Positions 7,530-15,143 of a stretch of 35,098 bases of DNA are shown here, in pieces; positions within the stretch are counted from its first letter, which is position 1; each line of letters opens with the position of its first letter. Under the pieces are notes generated by a model. The model was given only the letters and a program-made list of their open reading frames with translations, searched no databases and was not told the DNA's origin. The stretch covers positions 1 through 35,098 of IMG/VR virus record IMGVR_UViG_3300049830_000128; one strand, 5' to 3'. Made by a program: the position numbers and the translations under genes. The stretch comes from a virus.

Positions 7530-8100
7530 TAAATAACGCCGAAGCATCGCTATCTACTGCCACTGAACTGAAATCAGACATTGCATTCGCTTTGCCTGAA
7601 ATCTGGTCCCCATCCCCAACTTTCATAATATTATTTAATCCTAAAGAGACGCCTTTGTTGCCCTTCTGATCGTAGGCGAACGCATTAACACTCGCGACCA
7701 AATAGCATCCTGCGTAGATTTCGGATGTGTCGATAATGTCTTCAAGATCGCCGTTCGGGTTTCTTTTGACAATTTGCGGTTTTTGCGCGCTTTTAAGGTT
7801 GATAAAGATTCCGCCTTCTTCATGTCCGGGTGGAAGGAATGTTTGTCCTGTGACTTCATCGGTTTTCGCTTTCTCGCTTTGGTTGCGGAACGGGGTTTTA
7901 AGATTTGGTGGCCACTTCTTTGGTTCATTGCCCCACTTAGCTTTAATAGCTTCTTCACAAACTTTTTTAAGCGCAGATAAATCCGTCCCTTTAGGGAATA
8001 ATGCAACAACACTGTATTCATCCTTTCCGTTTAGATCGTTCTTTTTTGATTTGAATAAATTCGGATATGACGCCCGAAATTTAGGTGTATTAATGGCCAT
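7525..8100 (-). CDS. ssb: DUF2815 ssDNA-binding protein
   Basis: A 191-residue protein from ATG 8100, chosen because GAGGAG stands 6 nt upstream. The longer frame to 8160 has no such site. It matches the DUF2815 phage family: INTPKFRASYPNLFKS at the start, a WPPNLKTPFRNQSEKA segment, then GCYLVASVNAFAYDQKGNKGVSLGLNNIMKV, and an acidic, Ser-rich tail ending ASALFK. DUF2815 proteins have an OB-fold-like structure and act as phage single-stranded DNA-binding proteins. The acidic tip resembles SSB tails that recruit partners. It ends 10 bp before the polA start, so the two are likely co-translated. Confidence 0.88.
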   Translation of the reverse strand: MAINTPKFRASYPNLFKSKKNDLNGKDEYSVVALFPKGTDLSALKKVCEEAIKAKWGNEPKKWPPNLKTPFRNQSEKAKTDEVTGQTFLPPGHEEGGIFINLKSAQKPQIVKRNPNGDLEDIIDTSEIYAGCYLVASVNAFAYDQKGNKGVSLGLNNIMKVGDGDQISGKANAMSDFSSVAVDSDASALFK

Positions 8101-8114
8101 TTTGTTCTCCTCGT

Positions 8115-8158
8115 GATCCCGCGTTTTACGTTTTAGAAGCGCGAGCAAAGATGGGATC
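8115..8158. repeat. Short inverted repeat in the leader of the SSB gene
   Basis: GATCCC (8115-8120) and GGGATC (8153-8158) flank a T/A-rich segment just upstream of the SSB ribosome-binding site. The region 8101-8204 otherwise holds no gene. It might be a leader-RNA hairpin, but support is weak because the stem is only six base pairs. Confidence 0.3.
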
Positions 8159-8204
8159 AACCTCCTCGCCCGCGCCTATAGAGCAATTCTCCCACAACTA
8201 GGAG

Positions 8205-9341
8205 TTATGCCAAATTTTTGAAATCGCTCTTTGCGTCTTTAGAAATTGCGGGACGGTCATCGTCCTCGCGAACCAAAGTCTCGCCGCTTGATACTTTGGA
8301 AACCAAATCATCGAGCATAAAAGCATTTGCTTTGCCGATGATCTTTTCCACTTGGGCGGGTGACTTTAATTCTGGGTCAGTAAACAAATCTCGCACAATA
8401 TTTGCGCTTAATTTTGTTTTTAGAAAGCTTTCGGCAATGTGGGGATCATTCCAACGGCGTATACCTCGCTTAGGTACGAGCTTATATTTTGGAACGTCTT
8501 TGCCTTGAGATGCTCGTTCGTAAGCAATCTCTCTAATGCCCTTGATCCACGCTTCAACAACCGGGATCTTATCAAGGGCATTAGAGAGTTCAAGGGAACT
8601 TAAACCCGTCATAGGTTCATGTTGAAACTGTTGTTTCGCCACTTCGTTTGCAGCTTTACTTAAAGCGGGACACACACTTTTAGCTGCGCACCAATGGCAA
8701 TGATCGCCCGGATTTGTTGGTGCGTCTAATTGTTGGGTCGCTTTTGCATAATTCACCAAATCAGCCGAGAAATCGACCAAATCTAAAGCTGGCAAACACC
8801 ACGTTTTAATCGCGTTTAATGAATCAAAGCGCGGCTGAACGATTACGAGTTCGACTTCTTTACACGCTAAATTTAGCGACAAGAGTGCTCCGAGCCCGTA
8901 GTACATTAATTGCGGATTACGATATGGAGAAACAGGAATGCCTTTTCCGTTTTTGTAATCGATGACGTAAAGCTTTTTCTTGCCGCCGTCATAGATCACA
9001 CAGTCCGCAGTACCAAAAAGACCGGGATAAAGTTTTGAAAGGTCAAACTTGTGCTCGATCAGCATTTTGTTTACGACACCTTCACAATTACGAATGAGCA
9101 TTTGGCAATATTCGACGTAAATTTTGATCGCTTCAAACATTTCAGGATCGATGTTTTCAGGCGGTAAAGTGCCTTCTAGCCATTCGCTTGCATATTTATG
9201 CGCAAGCGTGCCTTCTTCTGCATACTCTGATGTTTTGTTTGGCATCCCTCGCGATAAACGAACAGACGCCGGACATGCCGACCAACGCTCCATAGACGAC
9301 GCGCCGATCTCTGAGTGAGTCGGTAAATTTGTGGTTTCCAT
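8205..9341 (-). CDS. DUF2800 PD-(D/E)XK nuclease, Cas4/AddB-like with Fe-S cluster
   Basis: A 378-residue protein of the DUF2800 family. The N-terminus has the typical SSMERWSACPASVRL (Cys23) and GTLAHKYA (His48). The nuclease core is TADCVIYD (D113), VIDYKNGKG (D128, K130), and a helix with NPQLMYYGLGA. The cysteine set C215, C218 and C224 (HCHWCAAKSVCPAL) with Cys23 fits the 4Fe-4S cluster of Cas4/AddB-type exonucleases. It probably processes DNA ends during phage replication or recombination. It starts 5 bp after the previous stop with little ribosome-site sequence, suggesting translational coupling. Confidence 0.9.
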   Translation of the reverse strand: METTNLPTHSEIGASSMERWSACPASVRLSRGMPNKTSEYAEEGTLAHKYASEWLEGTLPPENIDPEMFEAIKIYVEYCQMLIRNCEGVVNKMLIEHKFDLSKLYPGLFGTADCVIYDGGKKKLYVIDYKNGKGIPVSPYRNPQLMYYGLGALLSLNLACKEVELVIVQPRFDSLNAIKTWCLPALDLVDFSADLVNYAKATQQLDAPTNPGDHCHWCAAKSVCPALSKAANEVAKQQFQHEPMTGLSSLELSNALDKIPVVEAWIKGIREIAYERASQGKDVPKYKLVPKRGIRRWNDPHIAESFLKTKLSANIVRDLFTDPELKSPAQVEKIIGKANAFMLDDLVSKVSSGETLVREDDDRPAISKDAKSDFKNLA

Positions 9342-9345
9342 CTTG

Positions 9346-9768
9346 TTAGACTTTCGCTTCTTTAGCGCAAGCTACAATGAAATCAGAATAGAGTGCTTCC
9401 TTCACATCAGAAATTTTCTCTACCCCAAAAGATGCGATCACTTTGCGAACGGCATCGATGCCCTTGCCGTCGGTTTCCATAAGTGTTTGCATCGCGGTCT
9501 TACAATCATCGATCGTAATATTTGAAACAGTCGCGGCCTTTACTTCAGCAACATCGATCACAGATTTTTCTTCATTCACGACCACGTCTTCAGTCGCGCT
9601 TGTAGTAACTTTCGCTACTTTTTTATTTTTAATTTTAGGTAATGGAAGTTCTTCTCGGCGGGCGTCTACTGTCGGTACCGGACGCATTGAGCTGAAATGG
9701 TTAGCGAGTTCCGCTAATTTTGCCGTTAATTCCATAGGTGTTTGAGCTTGAATGTGTATGTTTATCAT
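9346..9768 (-). CDS. Small replication-operon protein with C-terminal helical domain
   Basis: A 140-residue protein starting at ATG 9768 after GGGGGATCA. The N-terminal about 85 residues are low-complexity and basic/acidic (LPLPKIKNKKVAKVTT), likely disordered. The C-terminal about 50 residues (ITIDDCKTAMQTLMETDGKG, then ASFGVEKISDVKEALYSDFI) form a helical module seen at the end of several phage replication-associated proteins. It is wedged between the SNF2 helicase and the DUF2800 nuclease, which suggests a helper in the same complex. The function is not recognised, and the helper role is inferred from position only. Confidence 0.75.
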   Translation of the reverse strand: MINIHIQAQTPMELTAKLAELANHFSSMRPVPTVDARREELPLPKIKNKKVAKVTTSATEDVVVNEEKSVIDVAEVKAATVSNITIDDCKTAMQTLMETDGKGIDAVRKVIASFGVEKISDVKEALYSDFIVACAKEAKV

Positions 9769-9819
9769 TGATCCCCCGTTGATAATTTGTTGTACAGACG
9801 TTGTGATAATCGAATAACC

Positions 9820-11184
9820 TCACAACCACGGGTCTGGCAAGATCAATTCTTCTGGTTGATCAAAAATTTTTACGAGATCGGCTGTTTTACGTTTTAGGGT
9901 ACTTACAATCTTTTGGTCTAATGAATCTGGAAGCGAAACAATACGCACATTTAGAGGCTCTTTTGATCCAATACGATTACACCGTTTTATTGCCTGAGCA
10001 TTGTCGCCGGGTACCCAAGATTGCTCAAGCATCACTAACTGAGATGACGCCGTAAGAGTGATTCCTGTTCCTGCGGCGGCAATGTTGCCAATAAAAACCC
10101 TGCATCGCGGGTTGTTTTGGAACTTATCAATATTTTTCTGCCGCTTTTCAGGTGGAGTACCTCCATAGACAGTGACCGGATTAAACTTCCGGAGAGCATG
10201 TCGTATTCCTTCAACGACATCACGGTGATGTGCAAAGACCACAACTTTTTGATATAAATTCGCATCGAGTTCCTCCTCCAATAACTTGGCCGTATTTTCA
10301 ATTTTAAGAATGCCTGTGTAACGCCGTAAGGTCGCGACCGAATCATAAATGGATTCGAGCTTATCGATTGCTTTCTCCGCGATTGAGCGTTCATCGGCCA
10401 AAATACTCTCAAATTCGGCCATCTTTTCAGCCGAGCGCGTGAATTGAAAAAATCCTGTGTCTTCTAAATTTACTTCGGACGCTTCAACCGTCACTTCTTT
10501 AATGAAAATTTCAGGCAGATCGGGCAATACATTTTCAGTTAAACGCCTGATCATGAATCCGTGTAGTAATTCTTGGAACTTCGGAATCGCTCGCGACTTT
10601 GCGCCCTTAATTACTTGGTGATCTTTAAACGTATAATGTTCGCAAAACTCGTCAACAAAGCTATCGTAACTTAATTTCGTGCGGGCGGTAGCGTATAAGA
10701 TTGGCCACATTTCGGCAGGGTTATTAGGAGATGGAGTGCCTGAGATGAACCACATTCGTTTGCAATGATGAATGATTCCGCCTGTACCGAGAATAGCCTT
10801 GGCCCTATTTGATGTGGTTGATTTTAAGTAATGGGATTCGTCGCAAATGACTAAATCAAAATCTAATTTAAGTCGTTGAAAGTGATCGGCGGCGTATTCG
10901 TAGGAGCAAATAAAACTTTCAGTATTAATGCCTGGTTCCGGCTTATCTGTAAATTTGAGTAGGATTCTAAATTCGCGAGAATCTTTTGACCATTGCTTAA
11001 ATTCGCGAGCCCAATTAACGCGAGCGATTGCGGGGCAGATAACGAGAATCGTTTTTGCACCGATCTTATCTGCGGCTGCAATTGCTTGGGCAGTCTTGCC
11101 AAGCCCCATTGAATCCGCAAGTAAAGCATACGATCGCTTAGCCAAGAACTCACTTCCTTCAACTTGGTAAGGAAATAGTTCCAT
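9820..11184 (-). CDS. SNF2-family DEAD/DEAH helicase
   Basis: A 454-residue superfamily 2 ATPase, compact as in phage SNF2 proteins. Motif I is MGLGKT (26-31), motif Ia lies in VICPAIARVNWAREF, and motif II is CDESH (115-118 DESH). Motif III is ISGTPSPNNP. The C-terminal RecA domain contains VVFAHHRDVVEGI, AAGTGITLTAS and motif VI QAIKRCNRIGS. It would translocate on dsDNA to assist replication or recombination. It starts just 3 bp after the previous stop, indicating an operon. Phages with the DUF2800/DUF2815/PolA set usually carry such a helicase. Confidence 0.92.
   Translation of the reverse strand: MELFPYQVEGSEFLAKRSYALLADSMGLGKTAQAIAAADKIGAKTILVICPAIARVNWAREFKQWSKDSREFRILLKFTDKPEPGINTESFICSYEYAADHFQRLKLDFDLVICDESHYLKSTTSNRAKAILGTGGIIHHCKRMWFISGTPSPNNPAEMWPILYATARTKLSYDSFVDEFCEHYTFKDHQVIKGAKSRAIPKFQELLHGFMIRRLTENVLPDLPEIFIKEVTVEASEVNLEDTGFFQFTRSAEKMAEFESILADERSIAEKAIDKLESIYDSVATLRRYTGILKIENTAKLLEEELDANLYQKVVVFAHHRDVVEGIRHALRKFNPVTVYGGTPPEKRQKNIDKFQNNPRCRVFIGNIAAAGTGITLTASSQLVMLEQSWVPGDNAQAIKRCNRIGSKEPLNVRIVSLPDSLDQKIVSTLKRKTADLVKIFDQPEELILPDPWL
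10799..10809 (+). repeat. Dispersed motif copy (TTGGCCYTATT)
   Basis: TTGGCCCTATT on the + strand within the SNF2 gene, where the minus strand encodes SNRAKA. It lacks the GA extension, so it may be a weak or fortuitous copy. Confidence 0.45.
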
Positions 11185-11187
11185 CGG

Positions 11188-11514
11188 TTAAATCTTCGTG
11201 ATTGCGATTGAAGTATTTTTGCCATTAAATAGCTCCAAAACCGTACTGTCCCCCGAAATAGTCGTGATCGTACAAACCATTTGGTCGGCGTTGTTTTTAG
11301 CCCAATGGCACGTTCCATTTAAAAAGATTGGCGGTGGGACGGTATATTCGGCATAAGTATCGTTTGATCCGAGATCAGACAAATTGACTGCGGTTCCCGC
11401 TTCGTTTCTAATCGCGCCTTCTGAGTACGAAAGAACTTTCGCGGTTCCTGAATGTGTCCAAGTAATGTGAAAACCATGCACAACCATGCTTGCTATCGCG
11501 CGTTCTTTTGTCAT
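11188..11514 (-). CDS. Hypothetical early protein
   Basis: A 108-residue protein in an ATGA overlap with the gene upstream (start at 11514, GAGGATGAAA before it). The sequence is beta-rich, with a central TVPPPIFLNGTCHWAKNNAD and a C-terminal STVLELFNGKNTSIAITKI. It has no signal peptide or membrane segment, and two cysteines. No family was recognised. It is tightly embedded in the helicase operon, three bases before the SNF2 start, so it is expressed with replication genes. Confidence 0.7.
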   Translation of the reverse strand: MTKERAIASMVVHGFHITWTHSGTAKVLSYSEGAIRNEAGTAVNLSDLGSNDTYAEYTVPPPIFLNGTCHWAKNNADQMVCTITTISGDSTVLELFNGKNTSIAITKI

Positions 11515-11717
11515 TTTTCATCCTCTTCGTATTTGATTTTGGTGAGTTTAAGTCCGGTCTTTGCAGCTTTGCGCCTTGTATGCCTATTAGCCAAGAAATG
11601 TCCGGGCTCAAAGATTGGTGTTTTCTTCTTCACGGATTCCATTTCGCTTAGCTGCGGTTCCAAAAGAGTGGTCATTTTTCTCATCATTTTCTTAGCATGG
11701 CCTTTTGCGCTACCCAT
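11511..11717 (-). CDS. Small basic protein
   Basis: A 68-residue, strongly basic protein (MRKMTTLLEPQL, then FLANRHTRRKAAKTGLKLTK) with an acidic tail EEDEK. The ribosome site GGGAGTTAAG precedes ATG 11717. The HTRRKAAK stretch resembles short basic motifs seen in many small phage proteins and could bind nucleic acid. This is inference from charge only. Its stop overlaps the next start by 4 bp. Confidence 0.65.
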   Translation of the reverse strand: MGSAKGHAKKMMRKMTTLLEPQLSEMESVKKKTPIFEPGHFLANRHTRRKAAKTGLKLTKIKYEEDEK

Positions 11718-11780
11718 TCTTAACTCCCTTTGGTTTTGGACAGGTACAAACGAAGATGATGCAATTTGAAGTGTGTTCCA

Positions 11781-11990
11781 TTAGTACTCTGTATATTTCT
11801 CGTAAAGTTTTCGCAACAACTCAAATTCTTTAAACGTCACGACCTCCGCATTGAAGTGCTTATCATAAACGCGGTCAAAGAATCCCCGCATGTAATCATC
11901 ACGCGGCATGTGGATTTCTATTTCTTCTAAATAATGCTCAATCAAGATGCGCCTATTTTCAGCGGGCGTCGGATATTCCGGCTCATTCAA
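11781..11990 (-). CDS. Small acidic helical protein, TTG start
   Basis: A 69-residue protein (NEPEYPTPAENRRILIEHYL, then TFKEFELLRKLYEKYTEY) that is helical and acidic. No ATG is available near the N-terminus. The reading frame opens with TTG at 11990, forming a TTGA overlap with the stop of the upstream gene, which suggests translation by re-initiation. No family was recognised. The same TTGA style of overlap occurs in the small-ORF chain near 15245. Confidence 0.6.
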   Translation of the reverse strand: MNEPEYPTPAENRRILIEHYLEEIEIHMPRDDYMRGFFDRVYDKHFNAEVVTFKEFELLRKLYEKYTEY

Positions 11991-12283
11991 AAGTGTACAA
12001 CCCCCATTTCCTTAAGCTTATTGTAAAGCTTTTGGTGTTTATGTCGAAGGGAATCTATACTCGTCCCCTTCGGGGGTGTTACGATAAAGCCATCGGGTAT
12101 CCCCAAACGACGATCGATATTGAGAACGCCGCCTAAAAACGTCTTTTGAATCTCTTGTTTAAGATTATTGCGACGGTTCCAAAGCGCGCCTCGGTGCGCC
12201 TTTTCCTCATCACAACAAATGATTTCGATTAGTTCTAGTCCCATAAATTTGTAACAAGACCAACCCATACGAGTTTTGATCAC
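11987..12283 (-). CDS. Hypothetical early protein, GTG start
   Basis: A 98-residue protein starting at GTG 12283 with GAGG 8 nt upstream. An ATG two bases earlier is out of frame and hits a stop at once. The sequence begins IKTRMGWSCYKFMGLELIEI, has a CC pair, and continues with a basic helical region (NLKQEIQKTFLGG) and HKHQKLYNKLKEMG. No conserved domain was recognised. It follows a 160-bp gene-free segment that carries one motif copy at 12334, so it may head its own translational block within the leftward operon. Confidence 0.65.
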   Translation of the reverse strand: MIKTRMGWSCYKFMGLELIEIICCDEEKAHRGALWNRRNNLKQEIQKTFLGGVLNIDRRLGIPDGFIVTPPKGTSIDSLRHKHQKLYNKLKEMGVVHF

Positions 12284-12333
12284 ACCATTGTGACCTCAAC
12301 CAACAATTTCAATAAGTTTATAGATCGTATTGA

Positions 12334-12344
12334 TTGGCCTTATT
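12334..12344 (+). repeat. Dispersed motif copy in the 12284-12445 intergenic gap
   Basis: GATTGGCCTTATTT starts at 12332 in the only sizeable gap inside the leftward early operon. The surrounding 160 bp contain no convincing gene. It is therefore a good candidate for a functional, non-coding copy of the motif. Confidence 0.65.
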
Positions 12345-12445
12345 TAACAAAAACGTAATGAGGAAAAGGAACTTTGTCCATTATTTTAGTTTAAGCCGAT
12401 TGATTTGGTCTGATAAGGCATATTATGTAAACTTGGTTTATTCAC

Positions 12446-12775
12446 TTATAGTGTTTCAAAACGGGTATCTTTCAACTTTTGGAAGCACACATAATATTCA
12501 TTGAAACACTTTTTACATTTATAAACCTCAACCTTTTTACCGCTATGATCGAAAGAGTGGTCATCAAGTTCGTGTGGTAATTCTTTATTTGATTCACAAT
12601 CACCGACCGTGCTGTATTTAACACTAATCGAGCATTTAACATCAAAATGTTTTTCACATGAGCCACATTGAATTGATTCGCAATCTCCATCTCTCAAATT
12701 GTATTCGTATGGGTCACTTTGTTCGTGATCACAATATGGGCATTTTATTTCGCTTTTATAGCTATGTTCACTCAT
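12446..12775 (-). CDS. Zinc-ribbon-like small protein
   Basis: A 109-residue protein with three CxxC knuckles: C12-C15 (CPYC), C37-C40 (CGSC) and C87-C90 (CKKC). The first two form a typical zinc ribbon, and the third may pair with nearby His/Cys (H73, H77). Small phage zinc-ribbon proteins of this kind often bind nucleic acid or modulate host enzymes, but no specific family was recognised. It starts with GGGCGAG upstream of ATG 12775, 36 bp after the XRE regulator. Confidence 0.75.
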   Translation of the reverse strand: MSEHSYKSEIKCPYCDHEQSDPYEYNLRDGDCESIQCGSCEKHFDVKCSISVKYSTVGDCESNKELPHELDDHSFDHSGKKVEVYKCKKCFNEYYVCFQKLKDTRFETL

Positions 12776-12811
12776 CTACTCGCCCTTCCCTTGCATGTTG
12801 GTTACTGGGGT

Positions 12812-13192
12812 TCATTTCAAAAAATTCCTTGGGTTTAATTGATTCAAAACAGACATTGAAGCTTCCACTGGAATCTCATGGATTATTTTAAAGTCTTTCG
12901 TTTTACACTCCACAAAGAAAGACTGAATTGGTTTTCTTAGTGCTATTGAAATTCGATATAAGGTTATTAGGCTCATGGCGTACTTTCCAGATTCTAGTCT
13001 TTGATAAAATCTACGCTCAAAACCCAGGGCAATCATTTGTTCTTGAGTGAGGCAGTTTTCATGTCGTGCTTTTTCAATATTACCCGAAACTATAAGAATT
13101 AGATTACGGTAGTCGTCATCAAGTAGTATATTGTCTATGCCTTTGTTTTTTCTTATTCTCTTGCGACGTTCCGCGCTCCAGCCTTCTTTCAT
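12812..13192 (-). CDS. XRE-family helix-turn-helix regulator
   Basis: A 126-residue protein. Residues about 33-92 form an XRE/Cro-CI-type helix-turn-helix (NIEKARHENCLTQEQMIALG, then FYQRLESGKYAMSLITLYRI, ending RKPIQSFF). A basic N-terminal arm (AERRKRIRKNKG) and a short C-terminal extension flank it. It lacks a LexA/CI-type autoprotease domain. It is the only obvious DNA-binding transcription regulator in the window and so a prime candidate to bind the operator-like sites at 14978-15159 or the dispersed motif. It starts in an ATGA overlap with the coiled-coil gene. No repressor activity is proven. Confidence 0.82.
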   Translation of the reverse strand: MKEGWSAERRKRIRKNKGIDNILLDDDYRNLILIVSGNIEKARHENCLTQEQMIALGFERRFYQRLESGKYAMSLITLYRISIALRKPIQSFFVECKTKDFKIIHEIPVEASMSVLNQLNPRNFLK

Positions 13193-13620
13193 TTTTCATT
13201 CCCTCGGCTTTGATCCAAAGAGGCTAGGCAGTCGCGGCTTTTCTCTATTCCTGCGCCAATTTCTAAATCAAAATGCGACAGACTTTCTAGTGTGTTTCTC
13301 ATATACTCCATCGCTTCCCTTAATTTGAGGTTGTCTGATTGCGCTTTGTCTAGCATCCAAATGTCTTTGTCTCGTTGAGCGACCCAACACTTTAGAGCCA
13401 TTTCCAATTCCTCAATCCGCTTATTCGCATCAGCCAGTTGGGATTCGAGGCGCTTAATGTCTGCATATTGTTTTTGAATAATTTCGTGATTTTCTATAAC
13501 TGCTCGGCCATATTCATTTAGCTGTATTTCTACACACTGATCTTCCAATTCCTCAATACGCTTATTCGCCTCAGCCAACGCGCCATCGAGTCGTTTAATT
13601 TCTTTTTCTAAATCATTCAC
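13189..13620 (-). CDS. Coiled-coil protein with internal duplication
   Basis: A 143-residue protein that is almost entirely coiled coil. It contains a duplicated block, RLDGALAEANKRIEELE near the N-terminus and RLESQLADANKRIEELE about 45 residues later. The similarity is visible in DNA too, so the duplication is fairly recent. The start is GTG 13620, overlapping the end of the HNH gene by 8 bp. The second half includes CWVAQRDKDIWMLDKAQSDN. Small coiled-coil proteins of this type are common among phage early genes, and the role is unknown. Confidence 0.75.
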   Translation of the reverse strand: MNDLEKEIKRLDGALAEANKRIEELEDQCVEIQLNEYGRAVIENHEIIQKQYADIKRLESQLADANKRIEELEMALKCWVAQRDKDIWMLDKAQSDNLKLREAMEYMRNTLESLSHFDLEIGAGIEKSRDCLASLDQSRGNEK

Positions 13621-14149
13621 GTGGCACCATCTTAAATGTCTTTCCTCTGATTAAATGCTTCAATACATGAAGCGATATTCCAAACTCATCACACAGCTTC
13701 TTTCTCCTGTGTTTTACTCCATTAGCTTTTAGCTCTTGATTGCGCTTTAATACTTTGGCAGCGGTTTTATTGGTCATCGTAGCGGAATAATTTTTCTCAC
13801 CGTGTGAAAATTTAAATTGTTTGTGTGCTTTAGATACGTTTTGCTCCCACGTTAACCATTGGAGATTATCTAACGAGTTGTTTGTTTTATTTCCGTCAAT
13901 GTGGTCTACAGTCATGTTGTCGTAATCATCAAGAGGCTTAAATGTTGATAACAACAAACGATGTAGAAAATATGTTTTCCTTTGTGATGAAACCTGTATA
14001 TAGCCTTTATTTTTATTTTTAGCTAAACTTCTCCCTGTAAATTCTGATCTTACATCGCCACGTCTGTTTATAATGGCCCTAATTAGGTTCGGACCATTAT
14101 ATGCTTGCACATAGGCCGCGGCCTCAACCTGTTCTTGGAGTGTTTTCAT
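13613..14149 (-). CDS. HNH homing-type endonuclease
   Basis: A 178-residue protein from ATG 14149, taken over an upstream in-frame ATG because AAGG precedes it. The HNH core is FLHRLLLSTFKP followed by MTVDHIDGNKTNNSLDNLQWLT (His63, His83 and the Asn-rich loop), as in the HNH_3 homing endonucleases of phages. The C-terminus (KKLCDEFGISLHVLKHLIRG) looks like a DNA-binding helix-turn-helix. Such free-standing endonucleases spread by cutting homologous alleles lacking them. The gene interrupts the resolvase/coiled-coil order and may be a later insertion. Confidence 0.88.
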   Translation of the reverse strand: MKTLQEQVEAAAYVQAYNGPNLIRAIINRRGDVRSEFTGRSLAKNKNKGYIQVSSQRKTYFLHRLLLSTFKPLDDYDNMTVDHIDGNKTNNSLDNLQWLTWEQNVSKAHKQFKFSHGEKNYSATMTNKTAAKVLKRNQELKANGVKHRRKKLCDEFGISLHVLKHLIRGKTFKMVPRE

Positions 14150-14154
14150 ATAGA

Positions 14155-14165
14155 TTGGCCTTATT
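14155..14165 (+). repeat. Dispersed motif copy at the resolvase/HNH junction
   Basis: On the minus strand it reads AATAAGGCCAAT. It contains the TAA stop of the RuvC-like gene and the AAGG ribosome site of the HNH gene, exactly as at 7519-7529. Confidence 0.65.
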
Positions 14166-14652
14166 TTAGTTTCGTTGCGCCAAACCATGCCAAGATTGCG
14201 GCTTCCGCTAATCCGTCATCTTTAGCTCGTTTCCAATGACTTGCCATATAAGGGAATTTTAGTGAAGCAAATTCTCTGGCCTTATTCTTATCTCTATCAA
14301 GATTGAGCGCGCATTTCCAAACGCTTGGCTTAACGAACGCTATGGGGCAATTAAACGCAGCCACAACGCCGTGGATGATTCCGCAAGTGTAACCAAACCG
14401 AAACATGCCAGTCACTCCTTGGCCGGGCATTGCGCTTGGCTGTTCGATTACAGCGTACTCAAGATCGAGGGCATAAGGTTCAATGAGATCGGCCAAAGCT
14501 TCGCCATTGATCCAATCCTTATCGCCATTGCCCATTTTGGTTAAGGGCATTGCGGCGACTGCAATAATCATTTCAAGCTTGAGATCGTAAATCGCGATGC
14601 CGCCTTTGAATCCGGGATCAACTCCAAGAATCAAGGGATTTGGTTGTTTCAC
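14161..14652 (-). CDS. RuvC-like Holliday junction resolvase
   Basis: A 163-residue RNase H-fold protein. The acidic catalytic set is visible: D12 in LILGVDPGFKGGIAI, E70 in AVIEQPSAMPGQG, and D145/D146 with E150 in RAKDDGLAEAAILA. The size and spacing fit phage RuvC-type resolvases that cut branched replication or recombination intermediates before packaging. The start is GTG 14652 with no strong ribosome site, 27 bp after the first gene of the operon. It is the second gene of the leftward early transcript. Confidence 0.88.
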   Translation of the reverse strand: MKQPNPLILGVDPGFKGGIAIYDLKLEMIIAVAAMPLTKMGNGDKDWINGEALADLIEPYALDLEYAVIEQPSAMPGQGVTGMFRFGYTCGIIHGVVAAFNCPIAFVKPSVWKCALNLDRDKNKAREFASLKFPYMASHWKRAKDDGLAEAAILAWFGATKLK

Positions 14653-14679
14653 TAATGTTAAGAAACCACAAAATTGAGA

Positions 14680-14901
14680 TTATATGCAATCTAAATAGTT
14701 CTTTACTACGATCCGAACAGGCTCACCGGAATGCCTAGAATACGCCTTGATCGTAAAAGGGATATTTTGGACTGCTATGGCTTGGGTAAACTTTTTAGCC
14801 TTTTTAATGTCCTTGGTCAGTTCTACCTTTTCGGTGCAGTTATCTAGTAATACTAATCTGCGAACAAATTTGTGGCCTACCATAATGACGTGATTATTCA
14901 T
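14680..14901 (-). CDS. Small basic protein, first gene of leftward operon
   Basis: A 73-residue basic protein starting at ATG 14901 after AAAGGCGC. It contains KFVRRLVLLDNCTEKVELTK, then KKAKKFTQAIAVQNIPFTIK and ends in a short LDCI. It has no membrane segment. It is the first gene downstream of the candidate leftward promoter region. No family was recognised. Confidence 0.65.
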   Translation of the reverse strand: MNNHVIMVGHKFVRRLVLLDNCTEKVELTKDIKKAKKFTQAIAVQNIPFTIKAYSRHSGEPVRIVVKNYLDCI

Positions 14902-14977
14902 GCGCCTTTAGTACCACAAAATAGGGTGTGATAGGCAAAAAAAGGGCTATAAGCGAATAACCCAATGAAAACAAGCG

Positions 14978-14993
14978 TGTGACAATTGTGCTA
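14978..14993. promoter_or_regulatory. Operator-like site 1
   Basis: TGTGACAATTGTGCTA. It shares the layout TGTnACAnnTGTnnnA with the site at 15085-15100. Leftward, it contains a TTGTCA hexamer that could serve as a -35 box. Confidence 0.4.
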
Positions 14994-15035
14994 GGTTTTT
15001 TTAGAGTGGTCAGCTCACAGGGATTGGCGGCAGAT

Positions 15036-15081
15036 ATGCTTATATACAATATACATATATATAATATTATTATTATTATTA
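15036..15081. other. TA-rich tract, possible unwinding element
   Basis: A 46-bp run made almost only of TA, TAT and ATT steps, ending in repeated ATT triplets. Such tracts are typical of easily melted DNA at origins and of promoter -10 regions. It lies between two operator-like sites. Confidence 0.45.
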
Positions 15082-15105
15082 GAGTGTAACAGTTGTCACA
15101 GACAA
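15076..15105 (-). promoter_or_regulatory. Candidate leftward early promoter
   Basis: On the minus strand TTGTCT (15105-15100) and TAATAA (15081-15076) are separated by 18 bp. The spacer is occupied by the imperfect palindrome at 15085-15100. A regulator bound there would block RNA polymerase. It would drive the operon beginning at 14901. This is a sequence-based guess with no experimental mapping. Confidence 0.35.
15085..15100. promoter_or_regulatory. Operator-like site 2 (imperfect palindrome)
   Basis: TGTAACAGTTGTCACA is nearly palindromic (TGT-A-ACA / TGT-C-ACA halves) and matches site 1 in most positions. It sits between the candidate -35 and -10 boxes of the leftward promoter. Confidence 0.45.
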
Positions 15106-15143
15106 TAAGTATATATTAATATTGAAGAATTTTGTTATTGAAG

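Noticed and set aside
12290-12358. GTG-start plus-strand ORF reading DWPYL at the 12334 motif
   Set aside because: It is only about 22 codons, without ribosome site, opposite to the operon. The likeness to DWPYF at 15321 is explained by the shared motif DNA.
14277-14288. Near-copy CTGGCCTTATTC of the dispersed motif
   Set aside because: It has one mismatch in the core and lies in coding sequence. It was not counted with the exact copies.
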